From: Gymnopus androsaceus JB14
Lineage: Eukaryota; Basidiomycota; Agaricomycetes; Agaricales; Omphalotaceae
Reading direction: 5' to 3'
Assembly (NCBI GenBank): GCA_009733575.1
Contig: ML769538.1
Span: 101,525 to 165,524 of the forward strand
Length of the DNA stretch: 64,000 nt
Shown here: piece after piece, positions 49,426-60,484 of the stretch
How the letters are laid out: every line of letters begins with the position of its first letter
How positions within the stretch are numbered: the first letter of the stretch is position 1
The notes under the pieces: generated by a model
The model's database searches: none
Told to the model about the DNA's origin: nothing
The model's input: only the letters and a program-made list of their open reading frames with translations
Program-made: the position numbers and the translations under genes

Positions 49426-50879
49426 ATGACCCAGCCCACTCTGACGGGAGGACGATGGAGAACGAGGCAATCAGAGGTCATCGTTTTAATGAGCGCTCCT
49501 CTCGCGGCTCGTTGCATCGCTCGAGTCACGACCGTAAACAGAGAGATGACAGCTCGGGCACTCACGAAGGAAACAACCATCGAATGGATACCAATCACTT
49601 TGAAGGCAGCTTGAAAACTTTTGCTGCTCCTAGTTCTTCCTTCCATTTTCCGGTCCATCCGCATACAGGTGTTTCTTCTCGCATGAGCCCAGTCGACGAC
49701 CGAGGGGAGAAGGTCCAAATACTGGAACATCATACAAAGCATATCGCAGATGACAGACGACAGGACGCTCCTCGTCGGCTGATAACACAATAGCCTATCA
49801 TCATCGAGCTAGGAAAGGCCGGAGGGAAGCGTCTCCTCCCGAAGGCAGGAGCAGATTCAGTTACTCGAAGCCAAGCTTCAGGAAGCACACCGCGAAAACC
49901 GAGCGAAGGATGATGAAATTGGGCAGTTGAAACGACGCCTTTCTAGTGCGCAGGCAGAGATCCGCCAATATCAGACGAAGGACGCCCGCAGCCAGGAACT
50001 TTTGGATACACGAAAGAGGGAGCTGCAGGGAGCGCGGGCATTCTTGAACACGGCCGATGCATACTCTGGAGGTGACCTCATCGAGATGCTCAACACGCTC
50101 AATTCCGAAATTTTTCAGGCTGCAGCTGTCATTACTGACTCAATCGAGGGAATGCTTCCTAGTAGATCGGAAGGGCGCCCCGATGATCCTTCGGCGGTTG
50201 AAGAGGTCAGAAAGGTGTTAGGAGAAGAGCTGCTGACGCTCTTGCAGGGAAAGGGGGAGGCAGATGAGCTCATGCTCATCCAAGCTGCATTGCAAGCAGG
50301 CCTGAATATCAGAGTGGAATATATCTTACGTCTCTGGATGATTCCCGGGTCAGCGAACGATGCAATACAGGGAGCATATACTGGAATCCGAGCAGAACAA
50401 GGTCAGTGCTAACGTGAATGTGTGCAATTGACCTACTCAATACACAATATCAGAACAAGTCTTGGTACCCGGAACATGGAGATCACTGACCAGGGCTCAG
50501 ACGAAACGCTCCGTATATCAGGACCCCGAGGTCCATAGATATCTGGTGAAGGATGATGAAAGTGATTTTGGTTGTGGCGAAACGGTGGCCAAGCGAAGGT
50601 TCGGAAACTGAACGACGCATAGAGAGCATGGCTTTCGAAAGGGTATCCACCATTTTGGAACTTTTGGCGAAACTCGACAAAGCCATGAACGAGCGCGTTA
50701 CATCCACAGAAATGATGCTGTACCTCCCTCCCTGTGGTGCATCCTTCAAGGCACGGGAGATGGAAGATGCGGATGGAGGAAAATCATCGAACGGGGTTGT
50801 AATGCTTGTGGGAGAAATGGGACTGGATGAAGATAGACAGGAACTCAATGGGGAGAGACGAGATGAACTGTCTTGTTGA
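49426..50879 (+). CDS. Coiled-coil protein of a basidiomycete family of unknown function
   Basis: I know this pattern only as an uncharacterised agaricomycete family. The N-terminus is Arg/Ser/His-rich and disordered. Near 49845 an acceptor seems to open a coiled coil (EQIQLLEAKLQEAHRENRAK, then IGQLKRRLSSAQAEIRQYQT, ARSQELLDTRKRELQGARAF). A conserved helical body follows (GGDLIEMLNTLNSEIFQAAA, EELLTLLQGKGEADELMLIQ). One intron starts GTCAGT at ~50405. After VHRYLV the frame must shift by one base near 50552 to reach VILVVAKRW...LLAKLDKAMNERVTS, the expected C-terminus ending at 50879. The true start and first exon are uncertain. Confidence 0.5.
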
Positions 50880-52710
50880 AGCCCAAAGTGTTGCTTCGAG
50901 AGTCGTTTGTCAAACAGGTTGTACGAGACGGAGAAGTCCCAAGACGAGATCGAAATAATTTGTAGTAGTGCTTGTGTATATCAGTAAAAGAAATGTATTT
51001 CGATTTCTGCAAGTTCTATCATGTTTGGCACTGCACAGTAGTCTGGTTAGAATTTCAGCCATGGCTGAGATTTTGGCTTCGTCAAAGTTTCCTGAACGCG
51101 TCACGTATGAGAAAAGATAGGACATAGGACACACCAATACTTGAATAAAGTTCAAATACTTGGAATAAGTTCAGAGTATATTAGGCGCCCATCTAATTTC
51201 TCCAACGCGAACGCGCTCTGATCTTAATGATCACAGCGATTGAGTCGTAAAAGTCGTTAAGTTCATGAGTACCAACGGTTGGCAATGTAAGGTGACAATA
51301 GGATATGCATATTCCGGAAACACCAGTAGGTACAACACTTCTTATTCGACTGCAGTATCATCTAGCATCCCCAAGTATACACCCTCCTTCTCACCAAAGC
51401 CTTTATACAAGGGCGAAACGGAACCTTCTTCCCAAGAATAACTCCGAGAAAGAGAGGAAAACATCCGACCAGGCGCAGAGGCATGGTACGCCGGAAGTAC
51501 CAAGAAAGTGACAAACACAAAGGCAAGCTGCTCGTCACCAATAGAATGGCTAGAAAAGCGTCTCCGGACCGTCAAGCGAGACGAATACCTTCCCTAGCAC
51601 AATGCGCTCAAAGAGCGCAACCCAGTCCGCCAAGTATCCCTCTGTGAAAATCTACTTGGGCGCAGAAAACGTGGATCAGACGTATCTGCTGCCTACGACC
51701 AATAAAGAACCGGTTTGCCGACCACAAGTGATGGCAGGTGGCTCTTGAGTGGGAGACGGGCGCCTACAACCTATCAAAAGACCATTCGAACACGATGATC
51801 TCGAAAGGGAGACTTGCTCGACGTCGAACGTTAACACTAGAAGCGAAAACGTAGAAAACGGAGCAGGGGCTTGTGAGATTATTTATACACGTCAAGCGGA
51901 ACGTGTCTGCCTACAACCCGAAGCGAGGGGGCTACAACATCGAAAACGATGGAACCGTGCAATGTATATTTAAAAACACGCCATGCGAACGTGCTGCCTC
52001 ACCAAAAATAGGGAGGACTTTGGATGTGGCATTCGAATGTTTATACACCTGAAGCGGAAGGTGTGCTGGCACTACTCAAACCCAATATTCGGTATCGCCT
52101 GCCTCTTTACGCGGTGCAGCAGCAAAAACTGGTGTAACCTTCTGGCGCGAACAAATTTGTTCAGCTGGCCAGTTGGTCTCAGGAAGCGCGCGCGCTCATA
52201 AAGAGTGGCAGAAGGTGAAATATGGGGAGCGGAAACCAGACTGGGTTGTTGGCCTTGCTTGGTGAAGAAAGAGTCGAAAAAGCAGCGAGAACTCGTGCTG
52301 CAACAGGAATTAACGAAGACTCAGGACTTGGTTGAAATTAGCGGAGAGCTGCCCTTGAGCGGGAGCTACGAATAAAGGTTAGAAGAAAAAAAAGAATATG
52401 AGTGATAAAACGCACCAGCCCATAACCAAGGTTCGTCCACGAAGCAGAAAGACGAAAGAAAAAAATTGTCGCGGGAGTTTTATATAAAGGGAGCATGATG
52501 TCATGATGACGTAGTCAACTTCAATCCACCATTCTAGCAAGCGGGTTGCTACCAGCTTGACTGTACACTCAGAGTGAGTCACTGCAATGCCCCGTTTTAC
52601 CATGAGGTTTGAATGAATACCGAGTTTTGTGAGCAAACAGCTTTTGTGGGCGCGCATACTTTTTTCCATATCTCCCACCACAACATCGATACCAACGATT
52701 GCTCTCTATT
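50880..52710. other. Gene-poor stretch, possible decayed element
   Basis: About 1.8 kb without a supportable gene. At ~52130-52260 the plus strand carries coding-like scraps (EWQKVKYGERKPDWVV, then ESKKQRELVLQQE-like text) broken by stops. They could be the tail of a decayed transposase-associated protein, but I cannot assign them. No terminal repeats were found. Confidence 0.3.
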
Positions 52711-53794
52711 ATGGGCCGCTGGACACAGTACGATGAGGTAGAACCATTCATCTTATTCTGAACTGCAAGGCTAAGCCAACTGGCTGAGTCCAGGATGACT
52801 ATCGTCTTCCCGCAGGCTTCAAACGAGTAGCCTACGATGCAGACACCGGACAATACACCTACCGGGATGCTGGAGGTAGCGAATGGAATGGTGCGCCGTA
52901 TCAGACGTACGGTACTTTACGTCCTGCGGGGACGACACGGATCTATCAAGCTGATACCAGGAGACTATCTTCCATCTCCCTCGACGGCCCATGGACCTCT
53001 GTAACGAAAGAAATGGCTGAATCCTTTGACGAGCTAACCCCAGAGTCAAATATCATGTATCCTCCTCCCACCCACCGCCGCCGATCATCATTAGTAGAAA
53101 CGGCCGAAAAGTATGGCGAAGAGGACTTTGAGGTCGTTGTCTGTCTCCGCTGCCGATGGGACCGGGAAGGGTTCGAACGAGCAGGAGGAAAACGAGAAAC
53201 TCGTGCTGCGCTGCGCGTACACTGTATGATCTCCCACCACTCTCACTGGTACCACCCGCAGTCCCTCCCAAAGACCAACAACATCCGTCAGTCACTAGGA
53301 CTCATCATCATCGCAGTGTCACTTTTCCGACCGTGCCAGCGACGTCGGCGTCGGTGTCGGCTCAGCAGCAACAGCATCAACGATCACAATCGCATTCACA
53401 TTCACAGCATCAACATTCCAACCACTCCAAGTCAGGTTCGGGTTCTGGGTCTGGAGGACCCACTGGTTCTAAGACTGACGCCGGTAAACCTTCTCATTCT
53501 AGAGGAGAGCGGGAACGGGAGCATGGTTCGACAGCTAAACCAACTGGGACACCGTCAAGTCTTGATCCCGCTGGACATGGACGCAGAAAGGAAAGCAAGA
53601 AGCAGAGTGAGAAGGAGGGACGTAGATGGAAAGACCAAAGAGGGGAATGGGAAAAGGACAAGGACAAGGGAATAGAAAAAGCAACGACTCGTATCAAAGA
53701 TGTCAATTCGGGTCGAAAAGCCTCTTCTTCTTCTCGTACAGCAGAGAAAACACCAATTTACACTCGGTTCAACACTGTTGAGAAGCGTCGGTAA
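52711..53794 (+). CDS. Conserved basidiomycete protein starting MGRWTQYDE, function unknown
   Basis: Exon 1 (MGRWTQYDE) ends at a GTAGAA donor. Exon 2 opens with DDYRLPAGFKRVAYDADTGQ, YTYRDAGGSEWNGAPYQTYG and TLRPAG. This N-terminus is a well-conserved agaricomycete pattern, often labelled carbohydrate-binding in databases; I see no LysM domain to justify that. Up to ~53150 the frame is clear (ESFDELTPESNIMYPPPTHR, RRSSLVETAEKYGEEDF). Beyond it two frames stay open: one to 53675, and one to 53794 rich in Gln/His/Ser/Gly and then Arg/Lys/Glu (QQQQHQRSQSHSHSQHQHS, GHGRRKESKKQSEKEGRR). The second looks more natural and needs a one-base shift or an unseen intron. Confidence 0.5.
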
Positions 53795-55218
53795 ATGTAG
53801 TCTGGGGACTATGTGTGTACAGTGTACAAGTCAGATTTATTAGGGGACCTTCAACGTTGGGCGCGGACAGTTTTATACTTGTACCATGTGCGATTTCAAG
53901 TAATCCAACGCTACTTCGGAGAGGGAGGTTGCTGGAGGTTGTGAAACTTGAAAAAAATGGCCAAATTTTTCCAGAGGCTTCTAATGTCGGTTTCTATCAT
54001 AAACAATGGAATCGGGCTCATCGTCATCTCTGAACAGGACACAAATAAGGACTAGAAAATAAATTATACTGTTTTGGAGACCGGCGACTCTCATGTTGCT
54101 TATTTCTGAATCGCGGTCCACGATGGTTCACGAGTTCACGACTCACGACTATCACCACTACGACTGTGTAAACTCTGCTACTATCTTTTTCCTTTGACGG
54201 TTAACAGTGACTCTTGTTCAAATCTGAATCCCCAAGGCCAACCAGTGGGCCATCTTCTAATCCCTCTCCACTTCTTTCATTCCCGGCATACTACAGGCAA
54301 GAAAAGTTTAAAGGATAACTGGCACGAAATGAGACAGATAGATAGACACTGGAGCAGGTGAGGGTGAGCTTGTATTCATTTTCGTGTTTGACTCTTTCTA
54401 CGAATTGGAATTTGATCTACCAGTATCATTTTCTTCCCAGCCCAAAGCTCTCAGCATCGACAGTAGACGTGACCCGACACGACGATTCCGACGCGTAGAG
54501 ACATGCAGGAAATCTTGGATAGACATATGTTCGGCCGCACGAGCGCGCTTTTATGCTTGTAATTACAACGCTCAAAGTATACTTCCTCTTATTTTTCTCG
54601 GTGAAGTATTGACGTCTTCCGTCTCTCTCCCTACCTCCCGTAGCCCTCTACCTTTTGCTTCGCTCCCATCCTTCCGCATAACTTCCCCTTATTCTATGGT
54701 TCTGCGAGCTGGTACTGGCTTTCTTAGGGCTCCTGCTGGTGTGGGACCTGGGTACGATTGGTACCAGTCTGGGTACGGGTGCTGCGAAAATTAGTAGCCG
54801 TGGTCTGGTTGAACCGTTGAACCATTCCTCGATTATGTTTTAGAGGGCTGGGGAAGGTGGAAGCGGTACGGAGTAAGAGGCGAGGGAGCTGAGGAGTGGA
54901 TGCAGATTGCGGAGCATGTACTCGTTGGAAAGAAGGGTGAGGCGGAGATCTTCGTCGTCGTCGGTACGGAGAAGTCGAGTGCATATGCTTTGGACGTGTA
55001 CAACATATACAACATACAACCAACATTGTACTCATTCCGTTTCTTGGTAGTTTGGTTTTGCAGCGCAAAAGCATTTCCCTGGCTTTTACTAGGCTATTCC
55101 TGTTTTACTCTCCCAAAGAAGAGCGACCCCTAACGCCTTGCGTGACTAACGGAGCACGCGATCTTTTCAGCTCGCTCGAGACTTTGCTGAGACTCATCGT
55201 TAAATCGACACTCAATTC
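53795..55218. other. Gene-poor stretch with repeated segments
   Basis: About 1.4 kb without a supportable gene. Roughly 54335-54600 and 54640-55000 are diverged copies of segments found again at 60485-60770 and 61745-62150. Confidence 0.5.
54335..55000 (+). repeat. Local duplicated segment, unit A/B copy 1
   Basis: Shared strings include CATTTTCGTGTTTGACTCTT, CATGCAGGAAAT..TGGATAGACAT, TTTGCTTCGCTCC, GGTGGTCTGGTTGAACCGT-type text and AGAAGGGTGAGGCGGA. They match 60485-60770 and 61745-62150 in the same order and strand. No intact ORF is shared, so this is old duplicated, possibly formerly coding DNA. Confidence 0.55.
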
Positions 55219-55929
55219 ATGTTTTCGACTCTCTGTCGTACCAGGCCTAACGTCCTTGGAAGGTTCGGACGATTCACTCGTGCTCGAGCCAGATGTGCTT
55301 CCCTCCAGGTGAGTACGCCTCTGAGTCTTACAGGCACTAATTACCTAGTAACGATAAATCAGATTACAACTGACCCCGACCAGTCTACGTCTTTGCCACC
55401 CCCGTCTTTTTCATCACGAGTTCATGCTCCCAAAATCGGAATACATCCAAAAATCGCAAGAGAGAATTACCCCATTCTTGACCAGAAACTGCAGGCACAT
55501 CTACTGGCCTTGTTCGGGACCATGAGCCAGAGCCCCCTTGAACTTGATCGCCTTCGTGCCGTACACGATCTCGCCAGCACGTTCGTCGAAAATCAGCAAT
55601 ACGAGCTTGCTAATGACCTCCTCGAGGAAGCTCTCGAGGCTGCGGCTAAACGCTCGAACCAAGAGGTTCGGAGAGATTTGGAAAAATATCTGGCGAAAAA
55701 GGGTGGGATTGAAAAGGATATGAGATATGAAGAAGACCAATTGATTGAAGAGGACATAGAGGACTTTAAAGTACAGCATGCATGTCTTGCTCTTGTTGAC
55801 CTCTTGGAGTCGATACAAACCAAGCTGGATGGAGACGAGGACAGCAACAAGCCGGATTGCAATGTTCAAGAGGATGCAAAGCTGGTTGGCACTGTGGCAG
55901 GAGTGGTATGTGAAAGCAATGAATCCTGA
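55219..55929 (+). CDS. Small protein with mitochondrial-type leader, function unknown
   Basis: The first exon (MFSTLCRTRPNVLGRFGRFT then RARARCAS) is Arg-rich and free of acids, like a mitochondrial presequence. A 54-nt intron (GTGAGT...ATCAG near 55310-55363) is the likely splice, although reading through keeps the frame. The body is helical and acidic: YPILDQKLQAHLLALFGTMS, LDRLRAVHDLASTFVENQQY, ELANDLLEEALEAAAKRSNQ. Helix-pair periodicity suggests a TPR-like fold. I do not recognise the family. Confidence 0.6.
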   Translation: MFSTLCRTRPNVLGRFGRFTRARARCASLQVSTPLSLTGTNYLVTINQITTDPDQSTSLPPPSFSSRVHAPKIGIHPKIARENYPILDQKLQAHLLALFGTMSQSPLELDRLRAVHDLASTFVENQQYELANDLLEEALEAAAKRSNQEVRRDLEKYLAKKGGIEKDMRYEEDQLIEEDIEDFKVQHACLALVDLLESIQTKLDGDEDSNKPDCNVQEDAKLVGTVAGVVCESNES

Positions 55930-56249
55930 TAAGTTATGCTTCGAAATGTGGTGTACCGTCCCTCACTTACCGTCCCTCACTCATGATGAGAAATTCTTCT
56001 GGCCATATTGAAAGCATTGGCAAAAATCGGTGTTGGCATTGAATTAGGAAACTCAGGAAAACACCGACGAAGCCTTGCTCTCTGTTTTGTAACATGCGTC
56101 CAGGACAGCATTATTTGTACCGATTTCTCCACTGCCATTGCACAAGTGTTGCAAGATTCAATCCTGAGGAAACCCACCTCCGACTGTACTTGTTTTCATT
56201 CAAGAAGACTCTATCGCTGTTAAAACTATCAAGTACTGATATTATGGTT

Positions 56250-57030
56250 TTTTTTGAGACGCCATCGGTCCGACAAAGCCAGCTGCTATTTGCTCTTCCT
56301 ATCAATCTCTCTCCTTTCCTTCAAAGGTTCTTATTCAATCGTTGGTGGGAGACTCGTTTTATAAACGGTCAATTCAAAGCCTCGGATTGCGTTTAACTTT
56401 GGGTGGGGTTTGAATGGAATCCCAGACGTAGTTACGCCTCCGACTCTCCTCGTCATCTCCCCTGCCTCCGTCCTTCGTTCTTACCACTATACCTGAGACG
56501 GAAGAGGATAATTGATCATTGGAGCGTGAGTCCGAGGAGGATCATGATGAGAGCAAGGGTCTTAGCTATAGTATCCAGCGGCACATCAAGATGCCTGATC
56601 ATTGTACTTCTCCTCTCACTGACGGATGTCGACAAGTAGACGATGCGGATGAGGGGTTCATTATGGAAGCGAATATCGACTCTCGAGCGTGTCTTGGTGA
56701 AAGCCAATGTGTAGTCGCTCGCGTACTATTGGTGTTGGCTTTGGAATCTGGCGGAGGAGGTGTATGGAGGCGGAGGCTGAGAAAACCGAGCGACACACAT
56801 AGACACGACTCAAACGGGCTAATCATTGACTCTGTTAGTCTCGGCTCCTTCTGCGCAATTACGGTTGAAATTGGTCCACGTTCGGAGCGGACAATTAGAT
56901 CGGGTTGGATTAGGGATGAGGAGACGTACGAGATGCAATGAAGGCCCTAAGCCTTCCGTCCTTGAATACTCTCTCGCTGCTCCAAATACAGAATTGATTC
57001 CTTCGTATCTTACTGGCTTCATTCCTACAT
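56250..57030 (+). repeat. Duplicated segments C/D copy 1
   Basis: 56255-56277 (CGGTCCGACAAAGCCAGCT region) resembles 60287-60310. AACGGTCAATTCAAAGCCTC and the following GGATTGCG (56364-56391) match 61143-61170. 56440-56790 resembles 61200-61510 (CTCCCGCCTCCGTC, GTCGACTC, CGTGTCCTGGTGAAAGC). The ORFs here are short and not conserved between copies. Confidence 0.5.
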
Positions 57031-57470
57031 ATTCATATTCATATTTACTGTACCCTCAGGCTTCCTTGGATTGGTTTCTCGGAACTGGTCCGAATACTTC
57101 TGAATTAGCCAGATCATTTGTGAAGTTCAGTGTGTTTAGTGAACAATGGTGGTTTGTCAATTTTCCAGTTTATCCAGCATCGTATTAGCTGCGCCTTCAT
57201 CCGCTGATTAATCGTGTATTTTTTGAGTAGTAACAGGAAGTCGGAAGCAGATCGGAGGAGTTCTACTGAATAGGCGTTGTTCGACGATTGAACTGATGTC
57301 AAGCCTCAATTGGCGCGTCTTCATCTTCTTATAGAGAAGGATTGGTAAGGTAGAGAAAAGATGTGTAAGAGAATAAGAGGATGAGGTAGTTGGCAAGAAA
57401 CAGCATGAAGAGGTAGGTATATAACTTAGACTCGCTGCCTCGAACTTCCTAAATACTATTATCACCCACT

Positions 57471-58487
57471 ATGCATCTTATCATTGGTACAGGAAAAGTC
57501 TCACTCCCTCTCGCTCAGCTCTTTCACGCCTCCAACATCCCTGCGATCTCCACCAATCGCTCCGGAAGTATCCCTTCTCCATTTACCGGTGTTGCATTCG
57601 ATTGGAATGATCCCTCGACCTATGATAATGCCTTTTCTCGTGCAGCAGCGTCGGACGCTATACACTGTATCTTCATGACGGCTCCTTTCACTGTTCATAT
57701 GCTCCCCGCTATGAAGCCTTTTCTCGATTTCGCTGCCAAGGAAAAGGGCGTGAAACGGCTTGTCTTGCTTGGCGGTAGCATGAGACCTCGGGGTGACCCT
57801 ATTCATGGTGCAGTTCACAACTATCTTGTGGAACTAGGAGTTGAATATGCAGTCATTCGGCCTTCGTGGTTCTTTCGTATGTAACGCTTTCATTGTTTGT
57901 GCTACGTGCATATCCCTGTTAGGAGAGTAACCTTTTTTTTTTTGCAGAGAACTTTCAGCCGGGTGTAATCTACGGCGACCCCGAAAGGGGTGTGGTCATA
58001 TCCACTACGGGCTCTGCCAAAGTTGGGTTCGTCGACGCGCGAGATATTGCAGATGCTGCGTTCCGTGCCATGACTGACAAGGAACCATTGAATGGGTCAT
58101 ACATTGTGTTCGGCCCGAGCTGCTCACTTACGCAGATGTAAGACTTTTCAAAATGATTATTTTCTCGGACTGACATACTTATTCTTCCCTCCTCCCGTTT
58201 CTTAGATCGCCAAAATTCTCTCATCCGTCTCCGGGAGGACCATCACTCATTGCAACCTTTCTTACAAAGAGTTCAAGGAGCAGGCAATGCGAGTGATACC
58301 GGAGCCGTTTGCCGAAGCATTGGCAGATCTTGAAGGTACGCTCAGGGCCGGAGCTGAAGAGAGGCTTTTCCTTGATGGACCTCCTGCTGGAGACGGAAAG
58401 GATAAGGAGGAGATTTGGAAAGGAAAAAGAACATTTCAGAGTTATGCTGAAGAAATCAAGGATGCTTGGACGAAACAAGTAATGTAA
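57471..58487 (+). CDS. NmrA-like NAD(P)-binding protein, resembling fungal festuclavine/agroclavine-dehydrogenase-type enzymes
   Basis: Atypical short-chain dehydrogenase fold. Exon 1 is 57471-57876, exon 2 starts at 57948. The N-terminus MHLIIGTGKVSLPLAQLFH keeps GTGKV of the GGTGKxG dinucleotide-binding loop. KGVKRLVLLGGS and LGVEYAVIRPSWFFQNFQ follow, then VGFVDARDIADAAFRAMTD, GSYIVFGP and ILSSVSGRTITHCNLSYKEF. The C-terminus is FAEALADLEGTLRAGAEERL...EEIKDAWTKQVM. The last junction (CAGAT|GTAAGA to TTAG|ATCGCC) is off by one base near 58142/58204. The ergot-type name only describes the family; no ergot cluster is present, so the substrate is unknown. Confidence 0.72.
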
Positions 58488-59290
58488 TAAGTCCCAAATG
58501 AAATGCAGGGGAAGCACGTACACAAACACCATATACAGCAAGTACTTATGGAATTGAAACCCTTCTATTTTTATCATGAATCGTACCCAATGATACATAG
58601 CTAGGTCTAAGTATGTGGGAATGTGCATACTTCACATAAATAAGTGCACAGGGGATTAGAAAATTCAGGCGCTTTCAAAGGAATTTTCTTGTATTGCTTC
58701 ATCAGCTTGAATTTTAGTTTACTTGTCCAATGATCTACAGACTACTTGACACTCGCTGTGCATATGTATATAGACACTCAAAGAGCAAGAATGGGAAGCA
58801 CAATCTATCAGTGCTGCCGCGAACCTCATGAACCCAAAGTTCACTTTCAAGTTGCTGAAGGTTCGTACCTGTACCGAACCTCCGAGCCTCAGTTGTCTTG
58901 AGCCATCGTTTTTCCACAAGAAAAGAGGTCAAAGCGTAACATATTAGCAAATAAAAGTAGTAGCGCCGATTTCCGAAATGAATGAATCACTTTCAGAAGG
59001 AACTTAGTGTCCACGGTGAAAGAATCAGTAGACAGTGTCTACGAGTATTACGCGGCGTGCTTCAGCAGCTCCATCGAAAACGATATTGATATCATACTCA
59101 TACTCCAGGAGCAAACTGGCGCCGCGCTGAACCGCTTACGGTGCAGGACATAATAACAAGCTATATCATGCATATGAACTCCACCATAGTAAGTATGTAT
59201 TCATCACTGTAGAATCCACATGCATTCCATTATATTTGATTTCAAGTAAAACGTAGAGTAAAAGGTATGGAACAGCTAGTCCGTCGCCCC
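58488..59290. other. Intergenic region
   Basis: About 800 bp. No supportable gene; short ORFs on both strands lack conserved motifs. Confidence 0.5.
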
Positions 59291-60260
59291 TCAACAGTTG
59301 GGAGAGGATACCACTGCCTGCGTCGTCCCCGTTGGAGGCGCCTCGTGTGCACCAGCATCCGAGAAAAACTGCCTATACTCGCCAACATTCTCGCATACCA
59401 TCCTAACCTGATCAATTTCATCCGCTTTAGCAAGTTGGTTATTCCACTCAGGGAACAACCTTCCAATGTTCGGAAAGAGTTTGGCTCGCTCCTCTTTCGA
59501 TAAATCAGAGTTGAACGAATTTATAGTGATATTGAGCGTAGTCGATCGGCCTCGAAGGAGAGGATGCGGGTCATGACGTCCGAGGTGGAACCGCCGAGGG
59601 AGAGGCAGTAGGAGTAGAAGTCTTCGAGGTAGGCTTTGTAGACGGTGTTTCGGATGATTTCGATGTTGAGGTCGTCGAGGTCGGAGGCAGAGAGTTAGTC
59701 TCGGAAGTAGGGGCTAGAAGAAGTATGTAAGTAGAATGAAGGTAGCCAAACGCACCGAGTGGTGTTTCTACCAAAACACTTTGGTATAATTCTTCCACAC
59801 TGGAGGTACACAAAGTGCAGGCATAGACTCGAATACGCCCAACGGATGACAGCGTTCAATGAGCTCATGCGTATCTCGTTCATACAGCGTCCCGGTAATG
59901 AGAGGAATGACATTGTCAATCATGTATCCGTACCTGCGGAGAGCAAGCGCAGTAAGTCGATGAGTCCAAACCAAATCTCACAAATCCAAGCCCATACGCA
60001 TGTAACAAAATCCAAAAACTTGCTCAAAGGTTCCACAGCGTTATTCCGAAGATACTTGAACTGGTCGACGAGAATCTGCGTAGCCTTTTCTGCGATAGTT
60101 GCGGTAGAGATTGGCAAGGGCTCGTTGGCGAGAAAGTTGCCATAGTCGGTTGCGGATAGTTGGGTATGGAGGACTGCACGAAATCAAAGCGATTTAGATA
60201 AATAGAATAGTGAGAAATGGCTAGCTGACCTTCGAGACTCGCATAGTGAGATTCATTCAT
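59291..60260 (-). pseudogene. Truncated copy of V-type ATPase subunit d (Vma6)
   Basis: Recognisable pieces in order: remnant NLTx[180 protein letters not shown]. Subunit d links the V-ATPase rotor parts (family knowledge). Lesions: the first ~40 residues and the conserved C-terminal ~80 are missing, a TAA sits at 59695-59697 in YFRD*LSASD, one base is lost near 59540, and the segment near 59800 is shifted. Loss at both ends argues for a real pseudogene, not only indels. Confidence 0.75.
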
Positions 60261-60484
60261 TCACATGATTCTATATATATATATGTCACCGGTCCGACAG
60301 AGCCGGCTAGTTCATCCAAGCTATCTTTCTCCTTTCCTTCGAAGTTCAAGATTCTTCAGATCGGCCATTTCATCTCCTCTCGAATCTCGACTCTATTAAC
60401 CTGTTATAGCGGCACACCATAGATTGGCGATCGCATGGGCGAAAAAGCAGTTTGGACGCAAATGGCTGCAGCTAAAGATGGCGA

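Noticed and set aside
49401..49790. 129-residue minus-strand ORF opposite the coiled-coil gene
   Set aside because: Antisense shadow of the plus-strand frame, without conserved motifs.
52100..52300. Possible decayed transposase-associated protein
   Set aside because: The readable scraps are too short and broken, and no terminal repeats were found; noted in the region entry only.
57501..57818. 105-residue minus-strand ORF in the NmrA-like gene
   Set aside because: Antisense shadow; the plus strand has clear dinucleotide-binding motifs.
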